Positions 25,393 through 34,877 of a stretch of DNA of 64,000 bases are shown in pieces. The first letter of the stretch is position 1. Each line of letters begins with the position of its first letter. The DNA is taken from the NCBI RefSeq assembly GCF_000687555.1, contig NZ_JHWJ01000015.1:1-64000 (forward strand). Direction: 5' to 3'. The notes under the pieces are model-generated. The model saw only the letters and a list, made by a program, of their open reading frames with translations. It did not search any database and was not told where the DNA came from. The DNA is from [Clostridium] aerotolerans DSM 5434 (GTDB taxonomy: Bacteria; Bacillota; Clostridia; Lachnospirales; Lachnospiraceae). A program made the position numbers and the translations under genes.

Positions 25393-26304
25393 TTATCCCC
25401 TCCTCTGAATCAGATGATCGATCACCTCAACCAAGTGTGCGATCTCGGGCTTACTCAGCTGCTCATCTGCTCCTAATTGTTTTCCTTTTATCATCAATTC
25501 CTGATTGATCATGGAGGAGAAAATAACCAATGGTATCTCTTTCAGCTTTGGATCGGACTTAACCAGCTTGGTCAAACGATGTCCATCCATTACAGGCATC
25601 TCGATATCAGTAATAATAAGATTTACCTTATCATTTAAATCAGAATCATCCTTGATCTTCTCCAGATAATCCCATGCTTCCTGTCCATTATTCTTGAACA
25701 TTAAGTTTTCATAACCGGCTTTCTTAAGAGCAGTCTCAATCATTTTCGTAAGAAGAATGGAGTCCTCTGCAATTAAGATAGGATAATTCACTTCTGTTCT
25801 TTTTCCAAGTTTATTAATCTCGTCCAGCTGAATTCCTGTCTCTGGTGCTATCTCTGCAACAATTTTTTCAAAGTCCAGTATGGTAACCAGATTATCTCCG
25901 CATTGAGCGATTCCAGTGGCTACGCCTTCTTCTCCGCGGCTGATGGTGTCGTCAGGCTTCTGAATGCTCTCCCAGGAAATACGGCTGATACCAACCACAC
26001 TATGGACACGAAATGCAATATGTAATTTATTGAAGTTGGTAATTATAAATAGATCCTTAGGCTGCTTCTCAGAAACACTTCCTGTCAGATAGTGAGGAAG
26101 ATCAATGACTGTAAGTAAGAGATCCCTGGGTTTAAAAATACCTTCTACAGAAGGATGGGAATGCGGAATAGGCTTTACCTTCTCTGACATCATAATTTCA
26201 CGTACTTTAGCAACATTAATACCATACAACTCACCATATATGGTAAATTCCATTATCTCAATTTCATTGGTCCCTGATTCTAACAAAATCTCTGTTTCTG
26301 CCAT
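25393..26304 (-). CDS. cheV: Chemotaxis protein CheV (CheW-REC fusion)
   Basis: A 303-residue coupling protein. Residues 1-165 are a CheW domain (EIMEFTIYGELYGINVAKVREIM). Residues about 175-300 are a receiver domain with EDSILLTK, phospho-aspartate in IITDIEMPVMDG and the final lysine in LSKPE. It couples receptors to CheA and, when phosphorylated, helps adaptation. AAAGGAG is placed well before the ATG. It sits between cheD and the EAL/HDOD gene, whose start follows after one base, so all three should be co-transcribed. Confidence 0.96.
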   Translation of the reverse strand: MAETEILLESGTNEIEIMEFTIYGELYGINVAKVREIMMSEKVKPIPHSHPSVEGIFKPRDLLLTVIDLPHYLTGSVSEKQPKDLFIITNFNKLHIAFRVHSVVGISRISWESIQKPDDTISRGEEGVATGIAQCGDNLVTILDFEKIVAEIAPETGIQLDEINKLGKRTEVNYPILIAEDSILLTKMIETALKKAGYENLMFKNNGQEAWDYLEKIKDDSDLNDKVNLIITDIEMPVMDGHRLTKLVKSDPKLKEIPLVIFSSMINQELMIKGKQLGADEQLSKPEIAHLVEVIDHLIQRRG

Positions 26305-26387
26305 ACTCTTTCTCCTTTATCCCAATATAATCCAGCAAAAACAACTGCTTACCTAATTATCGACATTTTTCTGCTGGTTCATAATGC

Positions 26388-26870
26388 TTACAAAACAATT
26401 TCCGCTCTCCCATAGGTACGAATCTTTACCGCCCCAGTGCTGATATCAACTGACATGGTGCGGGCGTAATTTTCGCCAACATCTTCCGCTGCCAATCTGA
26501 CACCAGCATTTTTTAATATCTGTTTTACACTGACTATATTTCTTGCGCCAATATTACCAAGAGTGCTGTTTCCCTGCAGCTCGAACATCTTGGCTCCGCC
26601 TGCTATCTTTGCCACCAAACGAGGCTTTCTGGCCCCAAGAACCTCTATCTTTCGAAAGGTCTCATTAAGACCGGTATCTGCATATTTAAATATATTGCCG
26701 TCACCAGTGCCGTACACTTCCGGGAGCATAATATGTACGAGAGCTCCCAGCTTAATCATGGGATCATATAAGCTGATGCCGATACAGGAACCAAGGGCAT
26801 ATGTAATAAGAGTCCCTTCCTGTCTGGCAAACTTCATATCTGCGATCCCTACTGTAATTTGCTTATCCAT
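26388..26870 (-). CDS. cheD: Chemoreceptor glutamine deamidase CheD
   Basis: A 160-residue deamidase that converts receptor glutamines to glutamates and also binds CheC. Visible landmarks are the catalytic cysteine in YALGSCIGISLYD, histidine in GALVHIMLPE, and the KIAGGAKMF and IGARN segments. Its start overlaps the cheC end by eight bases, so translation is probably coupled, matching the known CheC-CheD complex. Confidence 0.96.
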   Translation of the reverse strand: MDKQITVGIADMKFARQEGTLITYALGSCIGISLYDPMIKLGALVHIMLPEVYGTGDGNIFKYADTGLNETFRKIEVLGARKPRLVAKIAGGAKMFELQGNSTLGNIGARNIVSVKQILKNAGVRLAAEDVGENYARTMSVDISTGAVKIRTYGRAEIVL

Positions 26871-27489
26871 TCGTAATCCCCAGTTTCTCCATTAAAAAGT
26901 TCAGTGATTCAATATCCGGCATCATGAGGAGGTCACTGTGAAGTACTTTTCCGCCAATCACAAACTGGCCGCTGATCATCATCATTTTATCTGTCTGATA
27001 ACCGAATTCTACCATCGGTACACTTAAAATTCCTCCTAACATGTTAACAGCAATGTCGGGAACGGATAAGTTTATGGTTACCTCACTTAAGGTTGACATG
27101 GCATTAACATAGGATGAAATTATAATATTTCCAATTTCTTCAAGAGCAGAGGTTTCAAGTACATTCAGCTGGTAGTAATCCTCGATTTCTTTCTGCAGAA
27201 CGCTGCTAAGCACTTCATTAATAAAATCAAGCTTCAGGATAAACAGCATCAGTCCGTTGATTTCACCTGTCATTTTTACAAGAATAGCCGCAACAATTTC
27301 TTCCGGATCACCGAGGAATTGAATGGCTTCGTTATAACCAAGGATCTGGACATCCGGCAGTGTCATTCTCACGGATTTTCCAAGCATGGATGATAACGCT
27401 GTTGCAGAGTTTCCTGTTCCAATGCTGCCTATCTCACGAATCAAATCAAGGCCCAATCCATTCATTTCATCATAACGTCTAATTTTCAT
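26863..27489 (-). CDS. cheC: CheY-P phosphatase CheC
   Basis: A 208-residue phosphatase of phosphorylated CheY with two copies of the ExxN active-site helix: IREIGSIGTGNSATAL near residue 20 and LEEIGNIIISSYVNAM near residue 115. Binding of CheD raises its activity in Bacillus. The start is taken at ATG 27489 with GAGG close by; the in-frame ATG nine residues... further on (MNGLG) has no ribosome site. FliY, in the same operon, carries the same phosphatase fold. Confidence 0.94.
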   Translation of the reverse strand: MKIRRYDEMNGLGLDLIREIGSIGTGNSATALSSMLGKSVRMTLPDVQILGYNEAIQFLGDPEEIVAAILVKMTGEINGLMLFILKLDFINEVLSSVLQKEIEDYYQLNVLETSALEEIGNIIISSYVNAMSTLSEVTINLSVPDIAVNMLGGILSVPMVEFGYQTDKMMMISGQFVIGGKVLHSDLLMMPDIESLNFLMEKLGITNG

Positions 27490-27522
27490 TTCATCGCCCT
27501 CTTTCCTTAACGCTTACGATAT

Positions 27523-28296
27523 TTACCGCAGCGAATTGATTGTGGTTTCTACTTCGTCTGAAGTCTGTACCATCTTTAGTGCATAGGAATAGGCTCTTTG
27601 CGCCTCCATCATTCTTGTCATTTCAAGGGCAAAATCAGTGCCTGAACTCTCCAGAGCGCCTTTTACTACTTTTGCTTTCTCAAGAAGTATGGGATCACCG
27701 TTTTTAGCAGAAGCCACAAAAGCATTTCCGCCTACGTCCTGAAGGCCGTCCATTCTTGAAAATGTATAGACACCAATTGCCTTAGGATCGTGCTCTCCCT
27801 CGTTTAGCTCTTCTTTCTCTTCGTCCTCTGCGTCCTCTTGGTTTTCAGGGTAGGAAGCTGGCTTCACATCGTAGGATACTTCTTCCTGATCCATGTTCAT
27901 GACCCTCTTTCCTTCTGTGTTTACAAGATAGAACTTATCTTCTGTCTTTGCAAGCTGAAACCGGCCATCTCTTGAGTAAGTTACTTCTCCGGTCACCGGA
28001 TCCTTTAACATGAAAAATCCTTCTCCTGGAATGGCATAATCGTTTTCAAGACCTGTTTCAGTATATGGCATGGTGCTCATATTTGACTTTACATTCTCTA
28101 TTCTGGTACCGCTTCCTGACATAGCACCATTTTCACCTTTGGCATTTCTCACTTTTTCATATACTAAATCAGAAAATACACCGTTTTGAGGTTTAAAACC
28201 AACGGTGTTGACATTTGCAATATTATTGGACACAATATTCAGCTTTGTCTGCTGATTCATTGCCCCCAATGCTCCTATGTAAAAAGATTGATTCAT
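27523..28296 (-). CDS. flgG: Flagellar rod/hook-basal-body protein (FlgG/FlhP type)
   Basis: Distal-rod type protein of 257 residues with the N-terminal GALGAMNQQTKLNIVSNNIANVNTVGF signature and the C-terminal SGTDFALEMTRMMEAQRAYSYALKM helix. An acidic, Glu/Asp-rich stretch (about residues 145-175) is inserted between domains. It follows its paralogue by 14 bases; the pair corresponds to flhO-flhP of Bacillus or flgF-flgG. GGAGG is eight bases upstream. Confidence 0.85.
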   Translation of the reverse strand: MNQSFYIGALGAMNQQTKLNIVSNNIANVNTVGFKPQNGVFSDLVYEKVRNAKGENGAMSGSGTRIENVKSNMSTMPYTETGLENDYAIPGEGFFMLKDPVTGEVTYSRDGRFQLAKTEDKFYLVNTEGKRVMNMDQEEVSYDVKPASYPENQEDAEDEEKEELNEGEHDPKAIGVYTFSRMDGLQDVGGNAFVASAKNGDPILLEKAKVVKGALESSGTDFALEMTRMMEAQRAYSYALKMVQTSDEVETTINSLR

Positions 28297-28310
28297 CGGA
28301 TATTCCTCCC

Positions 28311-29114
28311 TTAGATTCTGCCTATATCACTTACGATTTTTCCCATAAGCTGGTCATACATTTTAAGTACCTGGGCTGCACTTTGAGATGCCCTCTGACT
28401 GGTCATCATCGCTGTCATCTGATCTATGGGATCAATGTTAGAACGTTCCAGGGATTTCCACTGAATTCCGCCATTCACTGCTGTACCGTCTTCTGTTGCT
28501 TTAAAGGTTCCATTGTTTCCTTTTACCAACTGGGTATAGTCATTAAAGTTAAAGACGCCTATCTTTCCAAGAAGTACCGGCTCGCTTTCTTCAGATTCAG
28601 TACCTTCTTCATCGCCGCCTAATCCCTTTACCGGCACTTCATAAATATTTCCTGATTTATCTACAGAAATACGGTCTGAAGTCATCTCAATGGGATTTCC
28701 ATCTTCACCAAGTACTCTTCCGATAGAGGGTAATGTTAAATAACCTTCCTGGTCTGTGGAAAAAGAACCATTTCTCGTATAGAGCCGGTTACCATCTTTA
28801 TCCTGAACGGCAAAGAAACCAGGCTGTGTCAATGCAAAATCCAGGTTATTACCTGTTTCTTCCACATTGCCCTGATTATAGCTGGTTTTGGTTTCTCCTA
28901 CGGAACGTATCATAGAGACAGAACCAATCTGGGTGGGGTTGCTTTTGTTACGGTTTCCATTGCGGTAGAGCAATTCGTCCTTAAATGTAGTACTGACCAT
29001 CTGGTCGGACTTATATCCTGGGGTGCTCACGTTTACCATGTTATTACTGATTGTATTCAAGTTCCGGTTCTGATATAGCATTCCAGACGCCAGATTATAA
29101 AACCCATGAAACAT
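28311..29114 (-). CDS. flgF: Flagellar rod/hook-basal-body protein (FlgF/FlhO type)
   Basis: Paralogue of the next gene, 267 residues from ATG 29114, placed after AAGGAAGGGG. The longer frame to 29141 would overlap the sigma-28 gene and has no ribosome site. N-terminal YNLASGMLYQNRNLNTISNNMVNVSTPGYK and C-terminal MTAMMTSQRASQSAAQVLKMYD show the rod/hook family. It has the same acidic insertion type in the middle (GGDEEGTESEES). Which of the two is proximal or distal rod cannot be told from sequence alone. Confidence 0.83.
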   Translation of the reverse strand: MFHGFYNLASGMLYQNRNLNTISNNMVNVSTPGYKSDQMVSTTFKDELLYRNGNRNKSNPTQIGSVSMIRSVGETKTSYNQGNVEETGNNLDFALTQPGFFAVQDKDGNRLYTRNGSFSTDQEGYLTLPSIGRVLGEDGNPIEMTSDRISVDKSGNIYEVPVKGLGGDEEGTESEESEPVLLGKIGVFNFNDYTQLVKGNNGTFKATEDGTAVNGGIQWKSLERSNIDPIDQMTAMMTSQRASQSAAQVLKMYDQLMGKIVSDIGRI

Positions 29115-29130
29115 ATTTTTATCCCCTTCC

Positions 29131-29907
29131 TTATTTCCCATTTATAAAATTGGTCAAATAAAGCCTTAGCTTTTGTATGGCATTCGAATGAATCTGGGAG
29201 ATTCTGGGCTCACTGACACTCATAACCTGAGCAATCTCCTTCATATTTAATTCGTCCATATAATACAAAGAAATAACCTTTTGTTCATTTTCTTTTAAAT
29301 TATTTATGGCAGAAACAAGAACCTGCTTGAATTCTTCCTGGAGATAATGGTCCTCTGGCTGATCATTTTCATTGATGGCAGGAAGCTGAAGCACCTTTTT
29401 ATTCTCACTTCCGGCCTCTAAAACCATATCTAAGGAGAGCACGCTGTAAATATTGGTTTTACCTACAGCCTCCTGATACTTTTCCAGACTGATATTCATG
29501 TGGTCTGCGGTTTCCTTGGGTGTTGGAAAACGGCCAAGACGGTTGCACAATTCCATGGCAGCATTATCAAGATCCTTGGCATTCTTCCTCACACTTCTAG
29601 GAATCCAGTCCTGTTTTCTTGCCATGTCAATAATCATACCGCGTATCCGCTTGGAAATATACGTTTCAAACTTTACATTCATTTCAGGATCAAACTTCTC
29701 AATCCCGCTCATGATTGTAAGCACACCTTCATTTACAATATCTTCCACCTGAGCAAAGCTTAAATATACATCCCGCATTTGAATGGATATACTCTTGACC
29801 ATATACATATAACGCATTACCAGCTCATGCTTGATATTAATATCCTTGCTCCGCTTATATTTAATTAGTAACTCTTCATTGGTGCTTTGGCTAAAATCCT
29901 GTTCCAT
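29131..29907 (-). CDS. fliA: Flagellar sigma factor FliA (sigma-28/SigD/WhiG)
   Basis: RNA polymerase sigma factor for late flagellar genes. Region 2 contains YMYMVKSISIQ and EDIVNEGVLTIMSGIEKFDP; region 3 RSVRKNAKDLDNAAMEL; region 4 has the helix-turn-helix VISLYYMDELNMKEIAQVMSVSEPRISQIHS. ATG 29907 gives MEQDFS, 258 residues, the usual length; TTG 29946, overlapping the flhA stop by four bases, would add 13 residues and cannot be excluded. It follows flhA directly with no flhF or flhG between, unlike most clostridia. FlgM at 11.3 kb is its predicted inhibitor. Confidence 0.95.
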   Translation of the reverse strand: MEQDFSQSTNEELLIKYKRSKDINIKHELVMRYMYMVKSISIQMRDVYLSFAQVEDIVNEGVLTIMSGIEKFDPEMNVKFETYISKRIRGMIIDMARKQDWIPRSVRKNAKDLDNAAMELCNRLGRFPTPKETADHMNISLEKYQEAVGKTNIYSVLSLDMVLEAGSENKKVLQLPAINENDQPEDHYLQEEFKQVLVSAINNLKENEQKVISLYYMDELNMKEIAQVMSVSEPRISQIHSNAIQKLRLYLTNFINGK

Positions 29908-29942
29908 TCCGACTAACACTGCCTTTCTGACATAAAATCCTG

Positions 29943-32012
29943 TCAAACGGTAATATTTCCGACTGCCTGAATCTGAATATTATTTGCAATCTCATTAAAC
30001 GAAAGGACATATACATTGGGATAGAACTGTTCAATCAAACGATAAAAATACAGTCTGACCACCTGGCTTGTTAAAACGACCGGCTTCTGATTTAAATCAC
30101 TGAATTTCTTGATGTGTTCACCCATCTGTCCGATTACCGACTGCATTACATCAGGGCTGAGGGCAAGATACACTCCTTGTTCACCCTTTGCCATACTGCT
30201 GATGATATTTTTCTCCAAATCCGCGTCCAGGGTTAGAACCTTCATCTGCCCTCCGTCACAGAACATTCTTGTAATCGTTCTCTTTAAGGCGATTCTAATA
30301 TTTTCAGTTATAACATCGATATCCCTGGTGACAGGGATGGAATCTACAATTGTCGCAAGAATTGTCTCCATATCCTTAATGGGCACGCCCTCTTTTATAA
30401 GGTTATTAAGGATCTTTTGAAGATTTCCATATGTAAACTGGCTGGGGATCAGTTCATCAACCAGCTCTGCTGAATGCTTCTTTACATTATCAAGCAGCTG
30501 CATGACCTCCTGGCGTCCAAGCAGTTCATACGCATGCTGCTTGATGGTCTCTGAAAGATGGGTAAGCATAACCGACAACGGATCAATAACCGTATACCCG
30601 TAAATCTCAGCCATCTCCTTATTCTCAGGGCGAATCCATTTACTTGGAATTCCATAGGCAGGTTCCACGGTTTCAATTCCATCTACCTCTCCAGAAAGCA
30701 TTGGGGGTTCCAGGGCCAGATAGTAGTCTACCAGAATTTCTCCCTTAGTCACTTCTTCTCCTCTGATTTTAATCACATACTGATTGGTGTTTAAACTGGA
30801 ACTGTCTCTCAGCCTGACTGATGGTATTACAAATCCCATATCCTGGGCGTACTGCCTGCGGAATATAACGATACGGTTAATCATCTTTCCACCGCTGCTC
30901 TCATCAATCAGCGGGATTAAACTGTAACCAAATTCCATCTCTATTGGTTCAACATTAATTAAAGAATAAACATTATTTACATCACGGTAATAGGATTCCT
31001 CATCAGAGGGCTGATGAGCTGCTTCCTCTACTGCCTGAGTGGCTTCTAACATCTGGTCTCTGACGGCTGACTGTTTTACTTTCCTCTCAAGATGAAAACC
31101 GGAAGCAACAAGCAAGACTGCCATAAGAGCCAGCTGTACCTTAGGCATTCCAGGTACGAGCATAAGTACTACCATGACAAATCCCGTAAGCATAATTGCT
31201 TTTGGCTGTGCCGTGAACTGGGAGGATACGTCTTCATTTAAGCTGCCTTCGGATACCGCTCTGGTTACAATCATACCGGTTGCCGTTGCAATTAACAGGG
31301 AAGGAATCTGGCTGACAAGGCCATCACCTACCGTAGCAATGCTGTATACCGTCATTACCTCGGAAAATGGCATAGTAGCCTGAACCATACCAATTACCGC
31401 ACCACCGATAAAGTTGACCGCTGCGATAATAAGAGACATGATAGCGTCTCCCTTTACGAACTTGGTGGCACCATCCATGGCTCCGTAGAAATCGGCTTCC
31501 TTCTGAATTTTATATCGTCTAAGCTTTGCTTCCTGCTCATCGATTAAACCAGAACTTAAATCTGCATCTATGGCCATCTGCTTACCAGGCATGGCGTCCA
31601 GAGTAAATCTGGCTGCTACTTCTGATACACGCTCCGTACCTTTGGTAATAACAAGAAAGTTCATCAAAACAATGATAATGAATATGATAAAACCAACAAC
31701 AATATTTCCCTGTAAAACGAAATCGCCAAATGCTTTGATTACCTGTCCTGAGGCCCCGTGGTTCGACAAAATATTTCTGGTGGAAGACACGTTTAATCCC
31801 AGACGTAAAAGGGTAGTAATCAAGAGCAGGGAAGGGAATATGGAAAATTCCAATGGCTCTCTAATGTTCATGCTTATCAGCAAGATAATCATGGACAGGG
31901 ATATATTTATGATAATCATTACATCCATAAAGAACGGAGGCAATGGAATAATCAACAGAAGTACAATCATAATGACAAATACTACTACGGAATTTTTCAG
32001 TAAGTTCTTCAT
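29943..32012 (-). CDS. flhA: Flagellar export gate protein FlhA
   Basis: Major export-gate component, 689 residues. Eight predicted membrane segments occupy about residues 1-310, with the conserved cytoplasmic FHIPEP-region sequence (DAMPGKQMAIDADLSSGLID near 150). A linker leads to the large cytoplasmic domain that docks chaperone-substrate complexes and forms the ring. The length is standard. It lies between flhB and fliA. Only a weak ribosome site (GGTG) precedes the ATG, which may mean translation coupled to flhB or a lower yield. Confidence 0.97.
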   Translation of the reverse strand: MKNLLKNSVVVFVIMIVLLLIIPLPPFFMDVMIIINISLSMIILLISMNIREPLEFSIFPSLLLITTLLRLGLNVSSTRNILSNHGASGQVIKAFGDFVLQGNIVVGFIIFIIIVLMNFLVITKGTERVSEVAARFTLDAMPGKQMAIDADLSSGLIDEQEAKLRRYKIQKEADFYGAMDGATKFVKGDAIMSLIIAAVNFIGGAVIGMVQATMPFSEVMTVYSIATVGDGLVSQIPSLLIATATGMIVTRAVSEGSLNEDVSSQFTAQPKAIMLTGFVMVVLMLVPGMPKVQLALMAVLLVASGFHLERKVKQSAVRDQMLEATQAVEEAAHQPSDEESYYRDVNNVYSLINVEPIEMEFGYSLIPLIDESSGGKMINRIVIFRRQYAQDMGFVIPSVRLRDSSSLNTNQYVIKIRGEEVTKGEILVDYYLALEPPMLSGEVDGIETVEPAYGIPSKWIRPENKEMAEIYGYTVIDPLSVMLTHLSETIKQHAYELLGRQEVMQLLDNVKKHSAELVDELIPSQFTYGNLQKILNNLIKEGVPIKDMETILATIVDSIPVTRDIDVITENIRIALKRTITRMFCDGGQMKVLTLDADLEKNIISSMAKGEQGVYLALSPDVMQSVIGQMGEHIKKFSDLNQKPVVLTSQVVRLYFYRLIEQFYPNVYVLSFNEIANNIQIQAVGNITV

Positions 32013-32053
32013 TCTTTTACACCATTTCTTTCAAGTATCTCTGCTGCTTTTTT

Positions 32054-33115
32054 CTATTCGATGATTTTGTTATTCATACGGTATACATAAACCAGAATCT
32101 CTGCAACCATACCATAATACTCCGGAGAAATCTCCGCCCCGACCTGAGTACTGGCAAAAATACCTCTGGCCAAAGGTTTATTTTCCAGTACGTATACTCC
32201 ATGTTCCTCACCAACTGCCACGATCCTGAGAGCCAGCTCATCCTGGCCTTTGGCAACCAGCATTGGAGCATTGTCCTTTTCCAGATCATAACGCAGGGCC
32301 ACTGCGTAGTGGGTGGGGTTACGGATAATAACGTCTGCAGTGGGTACCGCCTGCATCATACGGGATCTGGCCCGTTCCCTCTGAATGCTTCGGATCTTTC
32401 CCTTGATCTCGGGATTACCCTCTGTCTGTTTAAATTCTTCTTTTAAATCCTGCTTTGACATCTTAATCTGGCGTTCATAATCCCACCATTGATAAAAATA
32501 GTCAAATGCTGCTACCGCTAGAAATACAATGCAGACCTTATATACCATACTCATGACAGAATCGAGTACAAAAACTGCGGAATCCCGGATGTCCATATCA
32601 ATGGTTCTGGCAACGCCTCTTAAATCTCCCATAATGATCTGATATAAAATGACAATCAAAAGTGTGATCTTTATTAAATTCTTTGTAAGCTCCACCAGGC
32701 TTTTCAAAGAGAACATGTTTTTTATTCCCTTTAAGGGGCTCAGTCTGCTAAACTGAGGTACCATATTCTTTTTTGTAAATATAAATCTAGTCTGCAATGC
32801 TGTTCCGAGGATCGCCAGCACCATGGAAACAACCACGATGGGGACTGCCCCCTTTAAAACTGCTGTAGCCATGTCTAAGTATGCCCGCTTCGTATGGTCA
32901 GAAAGTGTTTCAGCCATTGGTGCCAGGCTGATATATTTCACCATAAAGTCCCGCATGGTTCGGTAAATGAGAGGAAACAGCATCTTTAACATTACAAATG
33001 TTCCAAGAAGAGAACATATCATTACCACATCTTTACTGACTGCAACATGGCCTTTCTTTCGTTCGTCCCGCCGCTTTTTCGGCGTGGCCTTCTCGGTCTT
33101 TGAACTATCTGCCAT
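32054..33115 (-). CDS. flhB: Flagellar export switch protein FlhB
   Basis: Export-substrate switch protein of 353 residues. A basic N-terminus (KTEKATPKKRRDERKKG) precedes four predicted membrane helices. The C-terminal domain carries the self-cleaving NPTH site in IIRNPTHYAVALRYD near residue 265, then LVAKGQDELA and the end NNKIIE. Cleavage between Asn and Pro allows the switch from rod/hook to filament export together with FliK. A free relative of this C-terminal domain is encoded at 4.7-5.1 kb. Confidence 0.97.
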   Translation of the reverse strand: MADSSKTEKATPKKRRDERKKGHVAVSKDVVMICSLLGTFVMLKMLFPLIYRTMRDFMVKYISLAPMAETLSDHTKRAYLDMATAVLKGAVPIVVVSMVLAILGTALQTRFIFTKKNMVPQFSRLSPLKGIKNMFSLKSLVELTKNLIKITLLIVILYQIIMGDLRGVARTIDMDIRDSAVFVLDSVMSMVYKVCIVFLAVAAFDYFYQWWDYERQIKMSKQDLKEEFKQTEGNPEIKGKIRSIQRERARSRMMQAVPTADVIIRNPTHYAVALRYDLEKDNAPMLVAKGQDELALRIVAVGEEHGVYVLENKPLARGIFASTQVGAEISPEYYGMVAEILVYVYRMNNKIIE

Positions 33116-33139
33116 TTTCGTTCCTCACATCCTTTGCAC

Positions 33140-33901
33140 TTATAATAGCTTGATGATATGCTGCACCGTTAAAAGCATCTGGCTTATAATATCACCCAAA
33201 TAATCTGACATGGGTGAAAACAAGAAAATAAGCATTAATAAGCCAACAATGAGCTTTGCCTGTATATTAACAACAAAAATGTTGATCTGCGGTATGATCT
33301 TCATCAGGATACCAACAGCAATTTCCACCAGAAACTCGATAGCCACGATTGGAAATGAAAATTTAACAGCCATGATCATGCATTGGATAAACACCTCAAT
33401 CATCGCCCATGCTACCTGGGGCCCTAAAACCACCTGGCCATAAGGAACAAATTCGGCCGATGTGATCAAAAGCTTAAAAAGTGCCAGGTGACCGTCAACC
33501 GCAAAAAACAACAGCATGAAATACGTATGGTAAAGGCTGCCGCTTAAAGCGATCTGAGCATTGCTTTGCGGATCAAAGATGGTAGCCATGGAAAGTCCCA
33601 TCTGATAATCAATTATTGAACCTGCAAAGGTAATGACTAAGAAAAAGAGATCAATTACAAATCCGACCGCATATCCCATAGCAAACTCTTTCATGAGAAG
33701 CACGGAATATTCAATGGAATTGACTGGCTCCGGTACTTGTGCGGAAGAAAAGGAGTAAATAAGAAGCGTGAACACCATGACCATTCCGGCTTTTACCTGC
33801 ACCGGGATGTTTTTTCTTCCCAGAATAGGGTTCAGCAGAATGAATCCTGACATTCTCATAAAAATCAGGGAAAACAGCATAATCTGTCCTATTTCCGGCA
33901 T
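33140..33901 (-). CDS. fliR: Flagellar export gate protein FliR
   Basis: Membrane protein of 253 residues with about six hydrophobic helices and the family landmarks MRMSGFILLNPILGRKNIPVQVK near the start and MGLSMATIFDPQSNAQIALSG in the middle. It forms the export-gate core with FliP and FliQ. Standard length and position between fliQ and flhB. AAAGGAAG precedes the ATG. Confidence 0.96.
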   Translation of the reverse strand: MPEIGQIMLFSLIFMRMSGFILLNPILGRKNIPVQVKAGMVMVFTLLIYSFSSAQVPEPVNSIEYSVLLMKEFAMGYAVGFVIDLFFLVITFAGSIIDYQMGLSMATIFDPQSNAQIALSGSLYHTYFMLLFFAVDGHLALFKLLITSAEFVPYGQVVLGPQVAWAMIEVFIQCMIMAVKFSFPIVAIEFLVEIAVGILMKIIPQINIFVVNIQAKLIVGLLMLIFLFSPMSDYLGDIISQMLLTVQHIIKLL

Positions 33902-33928
33902 TGAATTCTTCCTTTCTGTCGCTTTTCC

Positions 33929-34189
33929 CTACCCCAGCATGGTATTAAAAATACGGATTGTAAAATCACAAAGCATGTCCATCATATTGCTTCCCATAAT
34001 CAGCAGCATCAGTCCAATTACTAACAGCTTTGGTACAAATGTGATGGTTTGCTCATGAATCTGGGTTGCTGCCTGTAAAATGGATATTACGATACCAATG
34101 ATCATACTTACAACTAAAACGGGACCTGCAAGTTTTACCGCTGCCCCAAACATTTCATACATCAGACTGCTAAGTGCAACTTCTGTCAT
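33929..34189 (-). CDS. fliQ: Flagellar export gate protein FliQ
   Basis: Small two-helix membrane protein (86 residues) of the export gate. GPVLVVSMIIGIVISILQAATQIHEQT followed by TFVPKLLVIGLMLLIMGSNMM is diagnostic. GGAGG lies seven bases upstream, 14 bases after fliP. Confidence 0.96.
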   Translation of the reverse strand: MTEVALSSLMYEMFGAAVKLAGPVLVVSMIIGIVISILQAATQIHEQTITFVPKLLVIGLMLLIMGSNMMDMLCDFTIRIFNTMLG

Positions 34190-34203
34190 TTTATTTCCTC
34201 CCG

Positions 34204-34866
34204 TCAGTAATGAAAGCTTTTAACCAGATTCGTAAACAACAGCTCCCAGCCATTGATCGTCACAAATAAAAGGAGCTTAAAAGGAAGTGAGATCATTGCC
34301 GGCGGAAGCATTACCATACCCATGGACATAAGCGTACTGGATACAATGATATCCACAAGCATAAATGGCAGGAAAATCATAAAGCCTGCAGTAAACGCTC
34401 TCTTTAGCTCAGAGGTCATAAAGGAAGGAATGACTACGGTCATTGGAAGGTCTTCTAAGTTTTCAGGCTTTTCTATTTTGGATAAATCAGCAAAAACATT
34501 TAACGTGGAGGTCTCTGTCTGCTTTAGCATAAAACGTTTCATGGGAACCTCTGCCCGTTTTATGGCTTCTTCCTGTTTTATCTCTTCTTTCAGATAGGGC
34601 TGATAAGCATTTGTGTTGATATCCTTTATCACCGGATCCATGATAAACAGAGTTAAAAACAATGCAATTCCCACCAAAACCATATTTGGCGGCGTTTGCT
34701 GGATTCCCAGAGCATTTCTTGTAAAAGACAAGATAATGACAATCCTTGTAAAGGATGTCATCATCACTAAGATAGAAGGCATCAACGAAATGATGGTCAG
34801 AATGAGAAACAACTCAAGTGTTGGCATTCGGCCCCCATTGATATTAATCAAGGCATCTGTATTCAT
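34204..34866 (-). CDS. fliP: Flagellar export gate protein FliP
   Basis: A 220-residue gate-core membrane protein. N-terminal helices contain MTSFTRIVIILSFTRNALGIQQTPPN; a cytoplasmic or periplasmic acidic loop (about 75-130) follows; the C-terminal helices include ELKRAFTAGFMIFLPFMLVDIIV and LPFKLLLFVTINGW. As in Bacillus there is no long cleaved signal peptide. AAGGAGG precedes the ATG. It sits after fliO and before fliQ in the standard order. Confidence 0.96.
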   Translation of the reverse strand: MNTDALININGGRMPTLELFLILTIISLMPSILVMMTSFTRIVIILSFTRNALGIQQTPPNMVLVGIALFLTLFIMDPVIKDINTNAYQPYLKEEIKQEEAIKRAEVPMKRFMLKQTETSTLNVFADLSKIEKPENLEDLPMTVVIPSFMTSELKRAFTAGFMIFLPFMLVDIIVSSTLMSMGMVMLPPAMISLPFKLLLFVTINGWELLFTNLVKSFHY

Positions 34867-34877
34867 TCTGTTCCTCC

